Source: Leadbetterella sp964563435
Lineage (GTDB): Bacteria > Bacteroidota > Bacteroidia > Cytophagales > Spirosomataceae
NCBI GenBank assembly: GCA_964563435.1
Contig: CAZLXI010000003.1
Coordinates: 109,678 to 173,677 of the forward strand
Reading direction: 5' to 3'
DNA length: 64,000 nt
Shown piece by piece: positions 1 through 8,200 of the stretch. The position numbers were made by a program, and so were the translations under genes. The notes beneath the pieces were generated by a model. The model searched no databases and was not told where the DNA came from. It saw only the letters and a program-made list of their open reading frames with translations. The number at the start of each line of letters is the position of its first letter. Within the stretch, counting starts at the first letter, position 1.

Positions 1-28
1 GGCCCTTCGACAGGCTCAGGATGACAAT
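1..28. repeat. fragment resembling a dispersed 'CTTCGACAGGCTCAGGATGACA' repeat
   Basis: The window opens inside the string CTTCGACAGGCTCAGGATG, which resembles short dispersed repeats seen in intergenic regions of many bacterial genomes. Only one copy is present here and it is cut by the window edge, so this is recognition from memory rather than a demonstration of repetition. Confidence 0.3.
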
Positions 29-196
29 AGGAACATTTTTTAGATGCCCTATTTCTTTTGCTTTTCTTGCCGCTTTTGAATTTATATATGACTAAATGGC
101 ATTTTTTTAGAAATTCAGCTGTTTAATTAAAGACATTTTGTCCTGTTTTCTGCTTTTGCATACGTTTTGCAGCTGTATTTGTAAATTAATGGAATT

Positions 197-2818
197 ATGA
201 ATTTCAATCAATACACGCATAAAGCCCAGGAGCTGATCCAGCAGGCGGTACAAATTGCCCAGGGGAATTCCCAGCAGGCAGTGGAGACCGGTCACCTGTT
301 AAAGGCCATTCTGGAAGAAGAACCGGATACAAGCTCCTTTCTGTTAAAGGATGTAAACCGGGAGGCGCTGCTGAACCGGCTGGTGGGTATCACAGAGGCG
401 TATCCCCGGGTTTCGGGAGGTACCCAACCCTACATCGGAAACGAGCTTTCCAGGGCGTTCACCAACGCGCAAAGCGCGTTAAAGGAGTTTGAAGATGAAT
501 ATGTAAGTGTGGAGCTTTTATTACTGGGGATCGTGAAGGGGAGCGATAAGGTAGCCAACCTGTTGAAGTCGTCGGGAATAAAAGAAGCCGAACTGGAAGA
601 AAGAATTAAAGAATTAAGAGGAAAAAATAATCCGGTGAAAGATCAAAACGCAGAAAACAAATACCAGGCCCTGGCCCGTTACAGCAAGGACCTGAATGAG
701 CTGGCCGAACAGGGTAAGATAGACCCCGTTATCGGCCGCGATGAAGAGATCCGGCGGGTGCTGCAGATCCTGTCGCGCCGGTCGAAAAACAATCCCATCC
801 TCCTGGGTGAACCGGGGGTGGGTAAGACGGCCATCGTGGAAGGACTTGCCCAGCGTATTGTGCAGGGTGACGTACCCGAGAATCTGAAAACCAAGAAGGT
901 TATCTCGCTCGATATGGGTTTGCTGGTGGCCGGCGCCAAGTACAAAGGTGAATTTGAAGAAAGGCTGAAGGCGGTGATCAAGGAGGTGACCGACTCGGAG
1001 GGGGAGATCATTCTCTTTATTGACGAGATCCATACCCTGATCGGAGCCGGAGGCGGTGGAGAAGGAGCTATGGACGCAGCTAACCTGTTAAAGCCTGCTC
1101 TGGCGCGCGGCGAGCTGCACGCCATTGGTGCAACCACCCTGAAGGAGTACCAGAAATATATTGAAAAAGATAAGGCACTGGAGAGAAGATTCCAGACGGT
1201 GATGGTAGATGAACCCACCGTGGCGGACGCGATTTCCATTCTCCGGGGGATCAAGGAGAAGTACGAAGTACACCATGGGGTAAGGATCCAGGACGACGCC
1301 GTCATTGCGGCCGTGGAGCTTTCAAACCGCTATATCTCCGACCGTTTCCTGCCGGATAAGGCCATTGACCTGATGGACGAAGCGGCGGCCAAGCTGCGGC
1401 TGGAAATGGATTCCATGCCGGAGGAAATGGACGAGCTGCGACGGAAGATCATGCAGTTGGAAATCGAAAGGGAGGCCATCCGCCGGGAGAAAGATAAAGA
1501 GAAGGAAAGCGTGCTCGGCAAGGAGATAGCCGAGCTCAATGAGCAATACAATTCCCTGAAAGCCCAATGGGAGGCCGAAAAGGGAAAAGTCGACGAGATA
1601 CGTGCGCTGAAGGAAAGCCTCGACAACCTCCGGTTCGAAGCCGAGCAGGCAGAGCGGTCAGGCGACTACGGGAAGGTGGCGGAGATCCGTTACGGTAAAA
1701 TTCCCCAGGCGGAAGAACGCCTGAACAGCCTGGCCGATAAAAACACGGATGCCGAAGGGAACCTGATCAACGAGGAAGTAAAGGCCGAAGACATTGCCAC
1801 TGTAGTGGCCAAATGGACAGGCATCCCTGTTACCAAGATGCTGCAAAGCGACCGGGAGAAGCTGCTGTTTCTGGAACAGGAACTGGAGAAGCGGGTGGCC
1901 GGACAAAAAGAAGCGATAGAGGTGGTGTCGGATGCGGTGCGCCGGTCCCGGGCCGGTATGCAGGACCCCAAAAAGCCGATCGGCAGCTTCCTTTTCCTGG
2001 GAAGCACCGGGGTAGGAAAGACCGAGCTGGCCAAGACCCTGGCCAACTACTTGTTTAACGACGAGAACGCCATGGTTCGGATAGATATGAGCGAATACCA
2101 GGAAAAGCACACCGTAAGCCGGCTGGTAGGGGCACCTCCGGGCTATGTGGGCTACGACGAAGGCGGCCAGCTGACCGAAGCCGTGCGGCGGAAACCCTAC
2201 TCGGTGATCCTGCTCGATGAGATCGAAAAGGCTCATCCCGATGTGTGGAACGTATTGCTGCAGGTGCTCGACGACGGCCGGCTGACGGATAACAAAGGCC
2301 GGGTGGCCAACTTTAAAAACACCATCATCATCATGACCTCCAACATAGGCAGTCATTTCATCCAGGAAAAGTATCTCGAAGCGGTGAAAAGCTCGGAAGA
2401 TGCCTGGGCGAAATATTATAAGGAAGAAGCCCTGGAACAGGTAATGGAGCTATTGAAAAATAGTGTGAGACCGGAATTCCTGAACCGGATCGATGAGATC
2501 GTGATGTTTGACCCGTTGGGGAGAACCGAGATCCGGAAGATCGTCTCCATCCAGTTCGAAGGTATCCGGGCGCGGCTCCAGGAGCAGGGCATTTATATGG
2601 AAGCTACGGATGCCGCTCTCGACAGGCTGGGCGAGCAGGGGTATGATCCCGTGTTCGGTGCCCGGCCGCTCAAACGGGTGATCCAGCGTAGTATCCTGAA
2701 CGAATTATCGAAAATGATCTTAAGCGGCGCTATTGATAAAGACAAGGTGATCCTCCTGGATATCAATGAACAAGGAGACTATCTGTTTGAAAATATGCCC
2801 GAACTGAATATAGGGTAA
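197..2818 (+). CDS. clpB: ATP-dependent disaggregase ClpB
   Basis: Hexameric AAA+ chaperone that extracts polypeptides from aggregates together with DnaK, in the cytoplasm. The 873 residues match the usual ClpB length. In order: an N-terminal Clp_N domain (starting MNFNQYTHKAQE), the first ATPase domain with Walker A GEPGVGKT near residue 205 and Walker B FIDEIH, a long coiled-coil middle domain at about 400-540 rich in E/K/R (a ClpB hallmark absent from ClpA), and the second ATPase domain with GSTGVGKTE near residue 600 and LLDEIEKAHPDV. The C-terminal D2-small domain ends with FGARPLKRVIQ. The ATG at 197 directly precedes the conserved N-terminus. It is monocistronic, followed by a terminator hairpin. 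Base composition is richer in G+C than the block that follows. Confidence 0.98.
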   Translation: MNFNQYTHKAQELIQQAVQIAQGNSQQAVETGHLLKAILEEEPDTSSFLLKDVNREALLNRLVGITEAYPRVSGGTQPYIGNELSRAFTNAQSALKEFEDEYVSVELLLLGIVKGSDKVANLLKSSGIKEAELEERIKELRGKNNPVKDQNAENKYQALARYSKDLNELAEQGKIDPVIGRDEEIRRVLQILSRRSKNNPILLGEPGVGKTAIVEGLAQRIVQGDVPENLKTKKVISLDMGLLVAGAKYKGEFEERLKAVIKEVTDSEGEIILFIDEIHTLIGAGGGGEGAMDAANLLKPALARGELHAIGATTLKEYQKYIEKDKALERRFQTVMVDEPTVADAISILRGIKEKYEVHHGVRIQDDAVIAAVELSNRYISDRFLPDKAIDLMDEAAAKLRLEMDSMPEEMDELRRKIMQLEIEREAIRREKDKEKESVLGKEIAELNEQYNSLKAQWEAEKGKVDEIRALKESLDNLRFEAEQAERSGDYGKVAEIRYGKIPQAEERLNSLADKNTDAEGNLINEEVKAEDIATVVAKWTGIPVTKMLQSDREKLLFLEQELEKRVAGQKEAIEVVSDAVRRSRAGMQDPKKPIGSFLFLGSTGVGKTELAKTLANYLFNDENAMVRIDMSEYQEKHTVSRLVGAPPGYVGYDEGGQLTEAVRRKPYSVILLDEIEKAHPDVWNVLLQVLDDGRLTDNKGRVANFKNTIIIMTSNIGSHFIQEKYLEAVKSSEDAWAKYYKEEALEQVMELLKNSVRPEFLNRIDEIVMFDPLGRTEIRKIVSIQFEGIRARLQEQGIYMEATDAALDRLGEQGYDPVFGARPLKRVIQRSILNELSKMILSGAIDKDKVILLDINEQGDYLFENMPELNIG

Positions 2819-2842
2819 GTAATAGTTTTTCATAAATGTTGG

Positions 2843-2877
2843 AATAGCCGGGGGATCTTCTTCCGGCTATTTTGTTT
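2843..2877 (+). terminator. terminator after clpB
   Basis: AATAGCCGG pairs with CCGGCTATT across a loop of about 11 nt and is followed by TTGTTT. It lies 25 bp after the clpB stop. Confidence 0.75.
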
Positions 2878-2879
2878 AT

Positions 2880-2908
2880 CGCAGAGTCTCCCGCCAGGGG
2901 ACTCTGCG
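2880..2908. repeat. inverted repeat CGCAGAGTC/GACTCTGCG
   Basis: Nine-base perfect arms around an 11-nt spacer, immediately after the clpB terminator. There is no T tract, so it is not an obvious second terminator; function unknown. Confidence 0.5.
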
Positions 2909-2952
2909 AGGGCGAAATTTTGCCTGTGAAGACTACCGGAAGTAAAAAATAT

Positions 2953-3025
2953 GACCGAATACTAAATTTTTTGTCATTTTAAGAGGATTTGTTTGGAATA
3001 ATCAAATATGTTTTTATTAAATTTG
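2953..3025 (+). promoter_or_regulatory. control region of the protease/lipoprotein pair, duplicated before the second lipoprotein
   Basis: The stretch beginning ATGACCGAATACTAAATTT and ending with the -7-like element TAAATTTG (3018-3025) has a recognisable relative at 5477-5553 (GACCGAAAACTAAATTTTT ... TAATAAATTTG). The shared TAnnTTTG element fits the Bacteroidota -7 consensus; a TTTG lies about 22 bp upstream of it, slightly wider than usual. Similarity of the two upstream regions supports duplication of promoter plus gene. Confidence 0.5.
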
Positions 3026-3111
3026 TTAAGGCCATAAACTAAAGCACGATTTAAAGTGAAAACTAAATAATTATATTTTAACGGATTCATCAATTCTAAA
3101 CTCCTAAAATC

Positions 3112-4851
3112 ATGAAAAAATTATACGCTCTTTACTTTCTTGTAAGCTCTCTCTTTCTTTATCTTCCATTGACTGCTCAAAATTTTCTGGAATTAGATTG
3201 TGTTAAGGAAGCCACGCCGGTATTGAAGCCCAATGACCCACGGAATAGTTTTAAACAGGAAAAATTTAACTACATAAGCGGGAATAATATTTTCAGCCAG
3301 GTGAATGAAAATAAAAGATCTTTTCTGAAGATAAAGACAGAATATGGAGATTTTGACGTAAGTGTTGAAAAGGTTCTTTTTCCGTTATTTGGTTATGCTA
3401 TGACAGATAGTGGCCGGGAAAGGGTTTATTTTGATAATTTTATTGTGCTAAGCGGCATTGTTTTGAATGAGACTAACGCTAGAGTGGCTATCGTTTTACA
3501 CGATAATAATCAGATTGACGGTGAAATAATAAAAGATAGTGCTATTTACAGATTTGAGTATTATGATGACGGAACAACCCAGGGAACTTTCATATTCAGG
3601 GCAGATGAAATTGTTTTAAAAGCAAAAGGCTGCGCAACTGATGAGGAGACAACACATAGAGAAAAAGGTAATAGAGAAATCAATTCGAGGGGCAATCGCA
3701 TGGCAACTTCTTCCTGCTCATTAATTGACCTGGCTGCTGAAGGTGACTATGAATTTTATCAATTACATGGAGGAAGCTCTTGGAGTAAAATAGCGTCATA
3801 TATAAGCCTTGCTAGTACTACATATTATGGTATAACAGGAAGTCTATCATTCCCTGGCCAGTTAAAGATTCAATCCGTCCATATTTCAGTCTGGACTACT
3901 TCTTCAGATCCTTATTCTTCCACCGGAAATTCGGCAACATTACTTTCGGAAATAAGAGCGCATTGGAATACCAATAACTATAACATAAAAAGAGATCTTA
4001 CTTATTTATTTACAGGCCAGGAATTGGACGGCGGGACAACTTTAGGGAGAGCGTACGCCAGTGTAATGTGCTCCAATCCTTCTTATTCGTATGGCATTGT
4101 GAGTTGTGAAAGCGGTGATACTCAAGTAAAAAGTACAATTGTACATGAGATATTTCATAATCTGAGCAGTTTTGATGGTCATCAACTTGGAGGTTATTGT
4201 AATCTTCCCGGTTATGAAACGATTAACTGTAGTGCTATACCTTATGACGGTAGTGTACAAATAAATAACGATGAGTGGAATGAAATAACGAATAATTTAT
4301 ATTATCATACCTGCTTAAGAAATCCAGCGGTATCTCCTACCGTTAATGACAATCCTTCGGGTAGTAGTGATATTTTATGTTACAGTGGCACTTTAGAATT
4401 GAATTATCCTGCCGCTTCCTATTCCTGGTACGTAGATCCTTCTTATCTTAGTGGCAATGGTTCTTTGTACGCACCAGGTGGAGATGTTGCCTACGTTACG
4501 ATTTGGGATTTTTATAGGGTCAAAGGAGAAGCGACGGATATTTGCGGAAATGAGGGAGGACATTATTTCTATTTGTATCCTTGCGATTCTTTTGCGAGAA
4601 TTAGGGTTTTCCCCAATGCGGTAGACGATCAGGTGACTGTTCAGTTGGATTATTTAAACACTGAAAATTCAAAATTATTTCAATTTGATCTTTATTCGGA
4701 AGATGGCCGTAAAGTGGATCTGATTCGAAAGGTGCATAAAAATAATAATGGATTTCAATTGGAAATTGATAATGTCCGCCCAAAAGGCATCTACTTTTTG
4801 CATATAAAATCAAATGATCTTGTTGAAAAAGTTCGCTTACATCTTGAATAA
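3112..4851 (+). CDS. secreted metzincin-like (reprolysin-type) protein with T9SS sorting domain
   Basis: 579 residues. A signal peptide (MKKLYALYFLVSSLFLYLPL, cleaved near TAQ) sends it to the periplasm, and a C-terminal type A T9SS sorting domain (from about residue 500, IRVFPNAVDDQVTVQL to GIYFLHIKSNDLVEKV) should carry it across the outer membrane. The centre resembles M12-family metalloproteases: a cysteine-containing stretch followed by a zinc-type helix HEIFHNLSSFDGH at about 345-357. That motif has the first two histidines and the glutamate, but the usual third histidine spacing (HExxHxxGxxH) is not met: the next histidine is two residues late and the conserved glycine is serine. No Met-turn is evident. 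It may be an atypical or inactive protease. The gene is visibly A+T-richer than clpB, suggesting transfer. A lipoprotein gene follows after 16 bp. Confidence 0.7.
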   Translation: MKKLYALYFLVSSLFLYLPLTAQNFLELDCVKEATPVLKPNDPRNSFKQEKFNYISGNNIFSQVNENKRSFLKIKTEYGDFDVSVEKVLFPLFGYAMTDSGRERVYFDNFIVLSGIVLNETNARVAIVLHDNNQIDGEIIKDSAIYRFEYYDDGTTQGTFIFRADEIVLKAKGCATDEETTHREKGNREINSRGNRMATSSCSLIDLAAEGDYEFYQLHGGSSWSKIASYISLASTTYYGITGSLSFPGQLKIQSVHISVWTTSSDPYSSTGNSATLLSEIRAHWNTNNYNIKRDLTYLFTGQELDGGTTLGRAYASVMCSNPSYSYGIVSCESGDTQVKSTIVHEIFHNLSSFDGHQLGGYCNLPGYETINCSAIPYDGSVQINNDEWNEITNNLYYHTCLRNPAVSPTVNDNPSGSSDILCYSGTLELNYPAASYSWYVDPSYLSGNGSLYAPGGDVAYVTIWDFYRVKGEATDICGNEGGHYFYLYPCDSFARIRVFPNAVDDQVTVQLDYLNTENSKLFQFDLYSEDGRKVDLIRKVHKNNNGFQLEIDNVRPKGIYFLHIKSNDLVEKVRLHLE

Positions 4852-4867
4852 TATAAAATGTACAGGT

Positions 4868-5314
4868 ATGAAAAAAGTCATTTATTTATTGTTATTATCC
4901 GTCATTGTAGCTTCCTGCAAAAGCGAAGATACACTTCCTGAACCAGAGGAACAGGCCGTTAAGTGTGAACCGGAAGAACCGGCTCTTTACGGGACATTGT
5001 CAGGGATGCGATTAATAGTAAGAGAAGTCAATTTTGGAACATTTCTTCTTCAATCCACTACGGAGAACCGTGAAGGGCTGGAGTTTACCGAACCCCGTCT
5101 AATAAATATTCTTCCGTATCTCTTTTCAGCCTGTAATATCCCAGAGAATTTTCTTAGAAATGGTCAGATTTTAGAGATCAGCGGGAATAGTTACATTGAA
5201 GCCGACCTTATGAGAAAGGCCAAGATTATCTATTTTGATAATCCTGAAAGCGATTGGAGGACTTCGAGCTTAGTATTTCTTGATTATACCAAAATAGAAG
5301 TCGTTCCTCAATAA
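4868..5314 (+). CDS. lipoprotein of unknown function, copy 1
   Basis: 148 residues, starting MKKVIYLLLLSVIVASCKSE with a lipobox VASC at about residues 14-17, so it is predicted to be a lipid-anchored envelope protein. I do not recognise the family. The mature part begins with an acidic linker (EPEEQAVKCEPEEP) followed by LYGTLSGMRL, which is nearly identical in the paralogue at 5578. The start at 4868 is preferred over an in-frame ATG at 4814 because it gives the lipoprotein signal and matches the paralogue. It lies 16 bp behind the protease-like gene, so the two are probably co-transcribed. Its stop codon overlaps the stop of a decayed, convergent dinB remnant, the same geometry seen at the second copy. 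Confidence 0.75.
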   Translation: MKKVIYLLLLSVIVASCKSEDTLPEPEEQAVKCEPEEPALYGTLSGMRLIVREVNFGTFLLQSTTENREGLEFTEPRLINILPYLFSACNIPENFLRNGQILEISGNSYIEADLMRKAKIIYFDNPESDWRTSSLVFLDYTKIEVVPQ

Positions 5315-5446
5315 AATTAGAGTCATTACTCTCGTAGTAGCGGCTTTCTACATCATCATAACGGGCGCCTTTGACTCGCCATCTTCTTGATGATGGCGAT
5401 GGCGGGAATGGTAGACATCATGCTAATGATACTGTTCAGCGGGCTA
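5308..5446 (-). pseudogene. decayed 3' end of a dinB gene, remnant A
   Basis: Read on the minus strand, this stretch aligns with the last ~45 codons of the intact dinB gene at 7655-8191: it still gives VYHS, AIAIIKKMA and RYDDVESRYYES, but in different frames separated by small indels. It begins exactly at the stop of the upstream lipoprotein (shared TCAATAA). It is more diverged than remnant B and cannot encode a working protein. Confidence 0.75.
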
Positions 5447-5577
5447 CCATTGTTGTCTCAGCTATTTTTTCCAAAAAGATGACCGAAAACTAAATTTTTA
5501 GCCCGTTTAAAGCGAGCCGCTTAACTTATTCAGGTTTGTTTTTAATAAATTTGTTTTAGGAACAAATAAAACAAGAG
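5447..5577 (+). promoter_or_regulatory. control region of lipoprotein copy 2
   Basis: Contains GACCGAAAACTAAATTTTT at 5481 and the -7-like TAAATTTG at 5546-5553, both mirroring the region upstream of the protease gene (2953-3025). The start codon is 25 bp after the -7-like element. Confidence 0.45.
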
Positions 5578-6027
5578 ATGAAAAAAGTCATTTATTTATT
5601 GTTGTTATGCATCATTGCGGGTTCCTGCAAAAGCGAAGAAACACCTCCTGAACCAGAGGAACAGGCCGTTAAGTGTGAACCGGAAAAACCGGCTCTTTAT
5701 GGGAAATTATCAGGGATGAGATTAAGAGTAGTGGGACAGGCCGGGGGCGAGAACATTATGTTACGACCAACCACAGAAAATCGTGAGGGTTTGGAGTTTG
5801 CCGAGCCTCGCCTTAAGAATATTCTCCCGGCTTTCTTTTCAGCATGTAATATCCCGCAGAATTATCTTAAGGACGGTCTTATTCTGAGGGTCAGTGGGAA
5901 TGCTTATATTGACGACTATATGATGCAAAATGCTAAAATTGTTTATTTTGATAATCCAAATGCTCAACTCATGATGACCTATCAGATATTCCTTGATTAC
6001 ACGGAAATAGAAGTCGTGCCTCAATAA
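5578..6027 (+). CDS. lipoprotein of unknown function, copy 2
   Basis: 149 residues, a clear tandem paralogue of the gene at 4868: same signal (MKKVIYLLLL, lipobox AGSC), same acidic linker, same LYGKLSGMRL and the same end (DYTEIEVVPQ against DYTKIEVVPQ). Much of the first 130 bases is nearly identical in nucleotides while the middle has diverged (REVNFGTFLLQS against VGQAGGENIMLRP). Predicted envelope lipoprotein, family unknown. It has its own upstream region resembling that of the protease gene, so the duplicated unit probably comprised promoter, lipoprotein and the 3' end of the convergent dinB. Its stop overlaps the stop of dinB remnant B by the pattern TCAATAA. Confidence 0.8.
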   Translation: MKKVIYLLLLCIIAGSCKSEETPPEPEEQAVKCEPEKPALYGKLSGMRLRVVGQAGGENIMLRPTTENREGLEFAEPRLKNILPAFFSACNIPQNYLKDGLILRVSGNAYIDDYMMQNAKIVYFDNPNAQLMMTYQIFLDYTEIEVVPQ

Positions 6028-6173
6028 AAATCCGGATCGCTGCTCTAATAATAGCTGCTTTCCACGTCATCATAACGGCCGCCGTTGGCCGCCAGCTTCT
6101 TAATAATGGCGATCTGGCCCTAATGGTAAACGTCACGCCGGACGGTGCTGTACAGAAGCGTATCGTAGGTGTC
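6021..6173 (-). pseudogene. decayed 3' end of a dinB gene, remnant B
   Basis: About 150 bases closely similar to the 3' end of the intact dinB at 7655. On the minus strand it reads GQIAIIKKLAANGGRYDDV and SSDPDFY, but two in-frame stops (TAG replacing the serine codon after YH, and TAG after SSYY) kill it. Similarity fades at about 6173. It is flanked on the left by lipoprotein copy 2, reproducing the convergent arrangement. Confidence 0.85.
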
Positions 6174-6237
6174 CATTTTGTGTGTGTAAAGTATGAATAT
6201 TACTCTTTTTCCGGCTCGGTTTAGTAGGGCTGGTACA

Positions 6238-6328
6238 ACATTGCCTTTGAAAAATGGAAAATATGGTGTAACATTGCCTTTGAAAAATGGAAAATGTATT
6301 ACTATATTGCTTTTGAAAAATGTACATC
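6238..6328 (+). repeat. 33-bp tandem repeat, 2.7 copies, running into the ATPase start codon
   Basis: Copies begin at 6238, 6271 and 6304 with the core ATTGCCTTTGAAAAATG (ATTGCTTTTGAAAAATG in the third). Each copy contains an ATG; the ATG of the third is the start codon of the downstream ATPase. The second copy opens a nine-codon mini reading frame (6287-6316) whose stop lies 3 nt before that start codon. Confidence 0.85.
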
Positions 6329-7621
6329 AACAGAAACATAGACGCTGAACTTACGATCTGGCGTCTGGAAAACCCGGGTAAACCCCTGCTGCTCAGAGGA
6401 GCCCGACAGGTAGGCAAATCTACCGCAGTCAGACACCTGGGGACTCAGTTTGAGTACTTTTTGGAAGTAAATTTTGAGGAACATCGTACCGTACGCAGCC
6501 TGTTTGAAGGCGACCTGGATCCGTTGATTATCTGCGAAAACATGTCTGTCTTGTTCGATGTTCCCATCATTCCCGGAAAAACCCTGCTTTTTTTTGATGA
6601 GATACAGGCCTGTGTGCCCGCCCTTTCGTCTCTACGGTTTTTTTACGAAAAATATCCTGAACTCCATCTTATAGCCGCAGGGTCTCTCCTGGAATTCGCT
6701 CTCGAGGAGATTCCCTCATTCGGGGTGGGGCGGATTCGGTCATTATTCATGTATCCGCTTAGTTTTGGTGAGTTTTTGCATGCCTTGGGTGAATCGCGTT
6801 TGGCCGAAGTAAGTAATAAAACTGCACTGGCAAAGCCCATACACGACCGACTACTGACCTGGCTGCGGCGCTTCCTGGTGTTGGGTGGTATGCCCGAAGT
6901 AGTGGCGCATTATGCTGCTGCCGGGGATCTGAATACTTCGCGACAGTTGTTAGACGACCTGCTGGTATCTTTTCGGGCTGATTTCGCCAAATACCGGCAG
7001 CACGTGCCGGCACTGAGAATAGCCGAAGTATTTGATGCTGTAGTAAGGCAGTCGGGTAGAAAATTTGTATATGCTAAAGCCGCTACAGAAGCTAACCACA
7101 AACAGGTAAAGCAGGCACTGGATCTGCTGATCAGGGCCGGATTGGTTATTCCTGTCACCCATACCTCTGCCAATGGTCTGCCGCTGGGAGCAGAAGTTAA
7201 TCCTAAAAAGCAAAAAATGCTACTGTTAGATACCGGGCTGTTTCTGCGGATATTAGGATTGGATATACGTGAAATATTGTTTCAGGAAGACTTTGACCTC
7301 ATCAATAAAGGAGCTGTAGCCGAGCAGTATTGCGGGTTGGAGCTTTTAAAGGCAGGCTCACCTTACCGGCAGTATGCCCTGTATTATTGGCATCGTGAAG
7401 CCACTAACAGCAATGCAGAAGTGGATTATGTAGTTCAAAGAGGTAACGAAATAGTTCCGATAGAAGTAAAATCAGGCCGGAAAGGTACCATGCAGAGCCT
7501 CAGGATCTTTATGAAAGAAAAGAATAGCCCTTACGGGGTTCGATTCTCTACAGAACCGTACGGTACTTTAGAGAATATACAAATATGGCCCTTGTATGCC
7601 GTAAGCAAACTATACATTTAA
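6320..7621 (+). CDS. AAA_14/DUF4143-type ATPase
   Basis: 433 residues. The N-terminal half is an ATPase of the AAA_14 kind: Walker A GARQVGKS at residues 27-34 following PLLLR, Walker B LLFFDEIQ near 91-98, and an AGSLLEFAL sensor stretch. The C-terminal half matches DUF4143, with a PD-(D/E)xK-like end (AEVDYVV near 366 and IPIEVKSG-like VPIEVKSG near 381). Proteins of this family are common, often mobile, and their role is not established; nuclease-linked or defence/toxin-like roles are only speculation. Translation starts inside the third copy of a 33-bp repeat. Just after the stop, GAAGTCACCCCTCAATAA is a relic of a lipoprotein 3' end, implying that this gene replaced or was inserted into a third lipoprotein copy next to dinB. 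Confidence 0.9.
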   Translation: MYINRNIDAELTIWRLENPGKPLLLRGARQVGKSTAVRHLGTQFEYFLEVNFEEHRTVRSLFEGDLDPLIICENMSVLFDVPIIPGKTLLFFDEIQACVPALSSLRFFYEKYPELHLIAAGSLLEFALEEIPSFGVGRIRSLFMYPLSFGEFLHALGESRLAEVSNKTALAKPIHDRLLTWLRRFLVLGGMPEVVAHYAAAGDLNTSRQLLDDLLVSFRADFAKYRQHVPALRIAEVFDAVVRQSGRKFVYAKAATEANHKQVKQALDLLIRAGLVIPVTHTSANGLPLGAEVNPKKQKMLLLDTGLFLRILGLDIREILFQEDFDLINKGAVAEQYCGLELLKAGSPYRQYALYYWHREATNSNAEVDYVVQRGNEIVPIEVKSGRKGTMQSLRIFMKEKNSPYGVRFSTEPYGTLENIQIWPLYAVSKLYI

Positions 7622-7654
7622 GTCCGAAAGAATGATTGAAAGAGAAGTCACCCC

Positions 7655-8191
7655 TCAATAAAAATCCGGATCGCTGCTCTCATAATAGCTGCTTTCCACG
7701 TCATCATAACGGCCGCCCTTGGCCGCCAGCTTCTTGATGATGGCAATTTGCCCCGAATGGTAAACATCATGCTGTATGATACCGTGCAGCAGGGTGTCGT
7801 AGGTATATTCTGCACCCGGAACCACCTCCAGCAGGAAGGAGTCGTCTTTTTCTTCCAGGGCACGGGTGAGCTCGTCCTGGCTCAGGGTGAGCTCCATCAT
7901 CAGGGTTTCCAGCTCAAACTCGTCCACCTTCTGGATCTCGCCGAAATTCATTTTCTCATTTTCAATATTATACACGGCGTCGCCCTGTATTCTTTTCAGC
8001 ACAAACAGCCGCCAGCTGGTGATATGGTAGATCAGTTCGGCTATGGTATGAATGTTTCCGGCCTTATATGCCGCAGTTTTTACTTTTAGTCCCTTAGTGA
8101 GCTCCAGCAGGGAAGGGCCGTGCCAGGCACCGCCATGAAATCCGGCGTTCAGCAGCCGCAGGATATTTTTAATGTTAACGTTATTTTCCAT
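7655..8191 (-). CDS. DinB/YfiT-like metal-dependent protein, copy 1
   Basis: 178 residues, four-helix-bundle DinB superfamily. The metal-binding histidines are visible: one in the second helix (HTIAELIYHITSWR) and the pair in HGIIQHDVYHSGQ near residue 145. Related proteins act as thiol-dependent transferases or are of unknown function; this one cannot be assigned a substrate. It is 9 bp downstream of a second DinB gene on the same strand, so the two form a pair. Two decayed copies of its 3' end lie at 5308-5446 and 6021-6173, showing that its 3' border has been a repeated recombination or duplication point. Confidence 0.85.
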   Translation of the reverse strand: MENNVNIKNILRLLNAGFHGGAWHGPSLLELTKGLKVKTAAYKAGNIHTIAELIYHITSWRLFVLKRIQGDAVYNIENEKMNFGEIQKVDEFELETLMMELTLSQDELTRALEEKDDSFLLEVVPGAEYTYDTLLHGIIQHDVYHSGQIAIIKKLAAKGGRYDDVESSYYESSDPDFY

Positions 8192-8200
8192 CTGATAAAG

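Noticed and set aside
1658..2356. 232-residue minus-strand open frame inside clpB
   Set aside because: Antisense shadow of a highly conserved gene; no family resemblance and composition (H, G, V rich) typical of shadows.
6238..6328. 33-bp repeats as a CRISPR array
   Set aside because: Repeats are directly adjacent with no spacers, only 2.7 copies, and no cas genes are present.
6133..6417. minus-strand open frame with repeated IFQRQC units
   Set aside because: The protein repeat is just the 33-bp DNA repeat read in reverse, and it overlaps dinB remnant B and the ATPase start.
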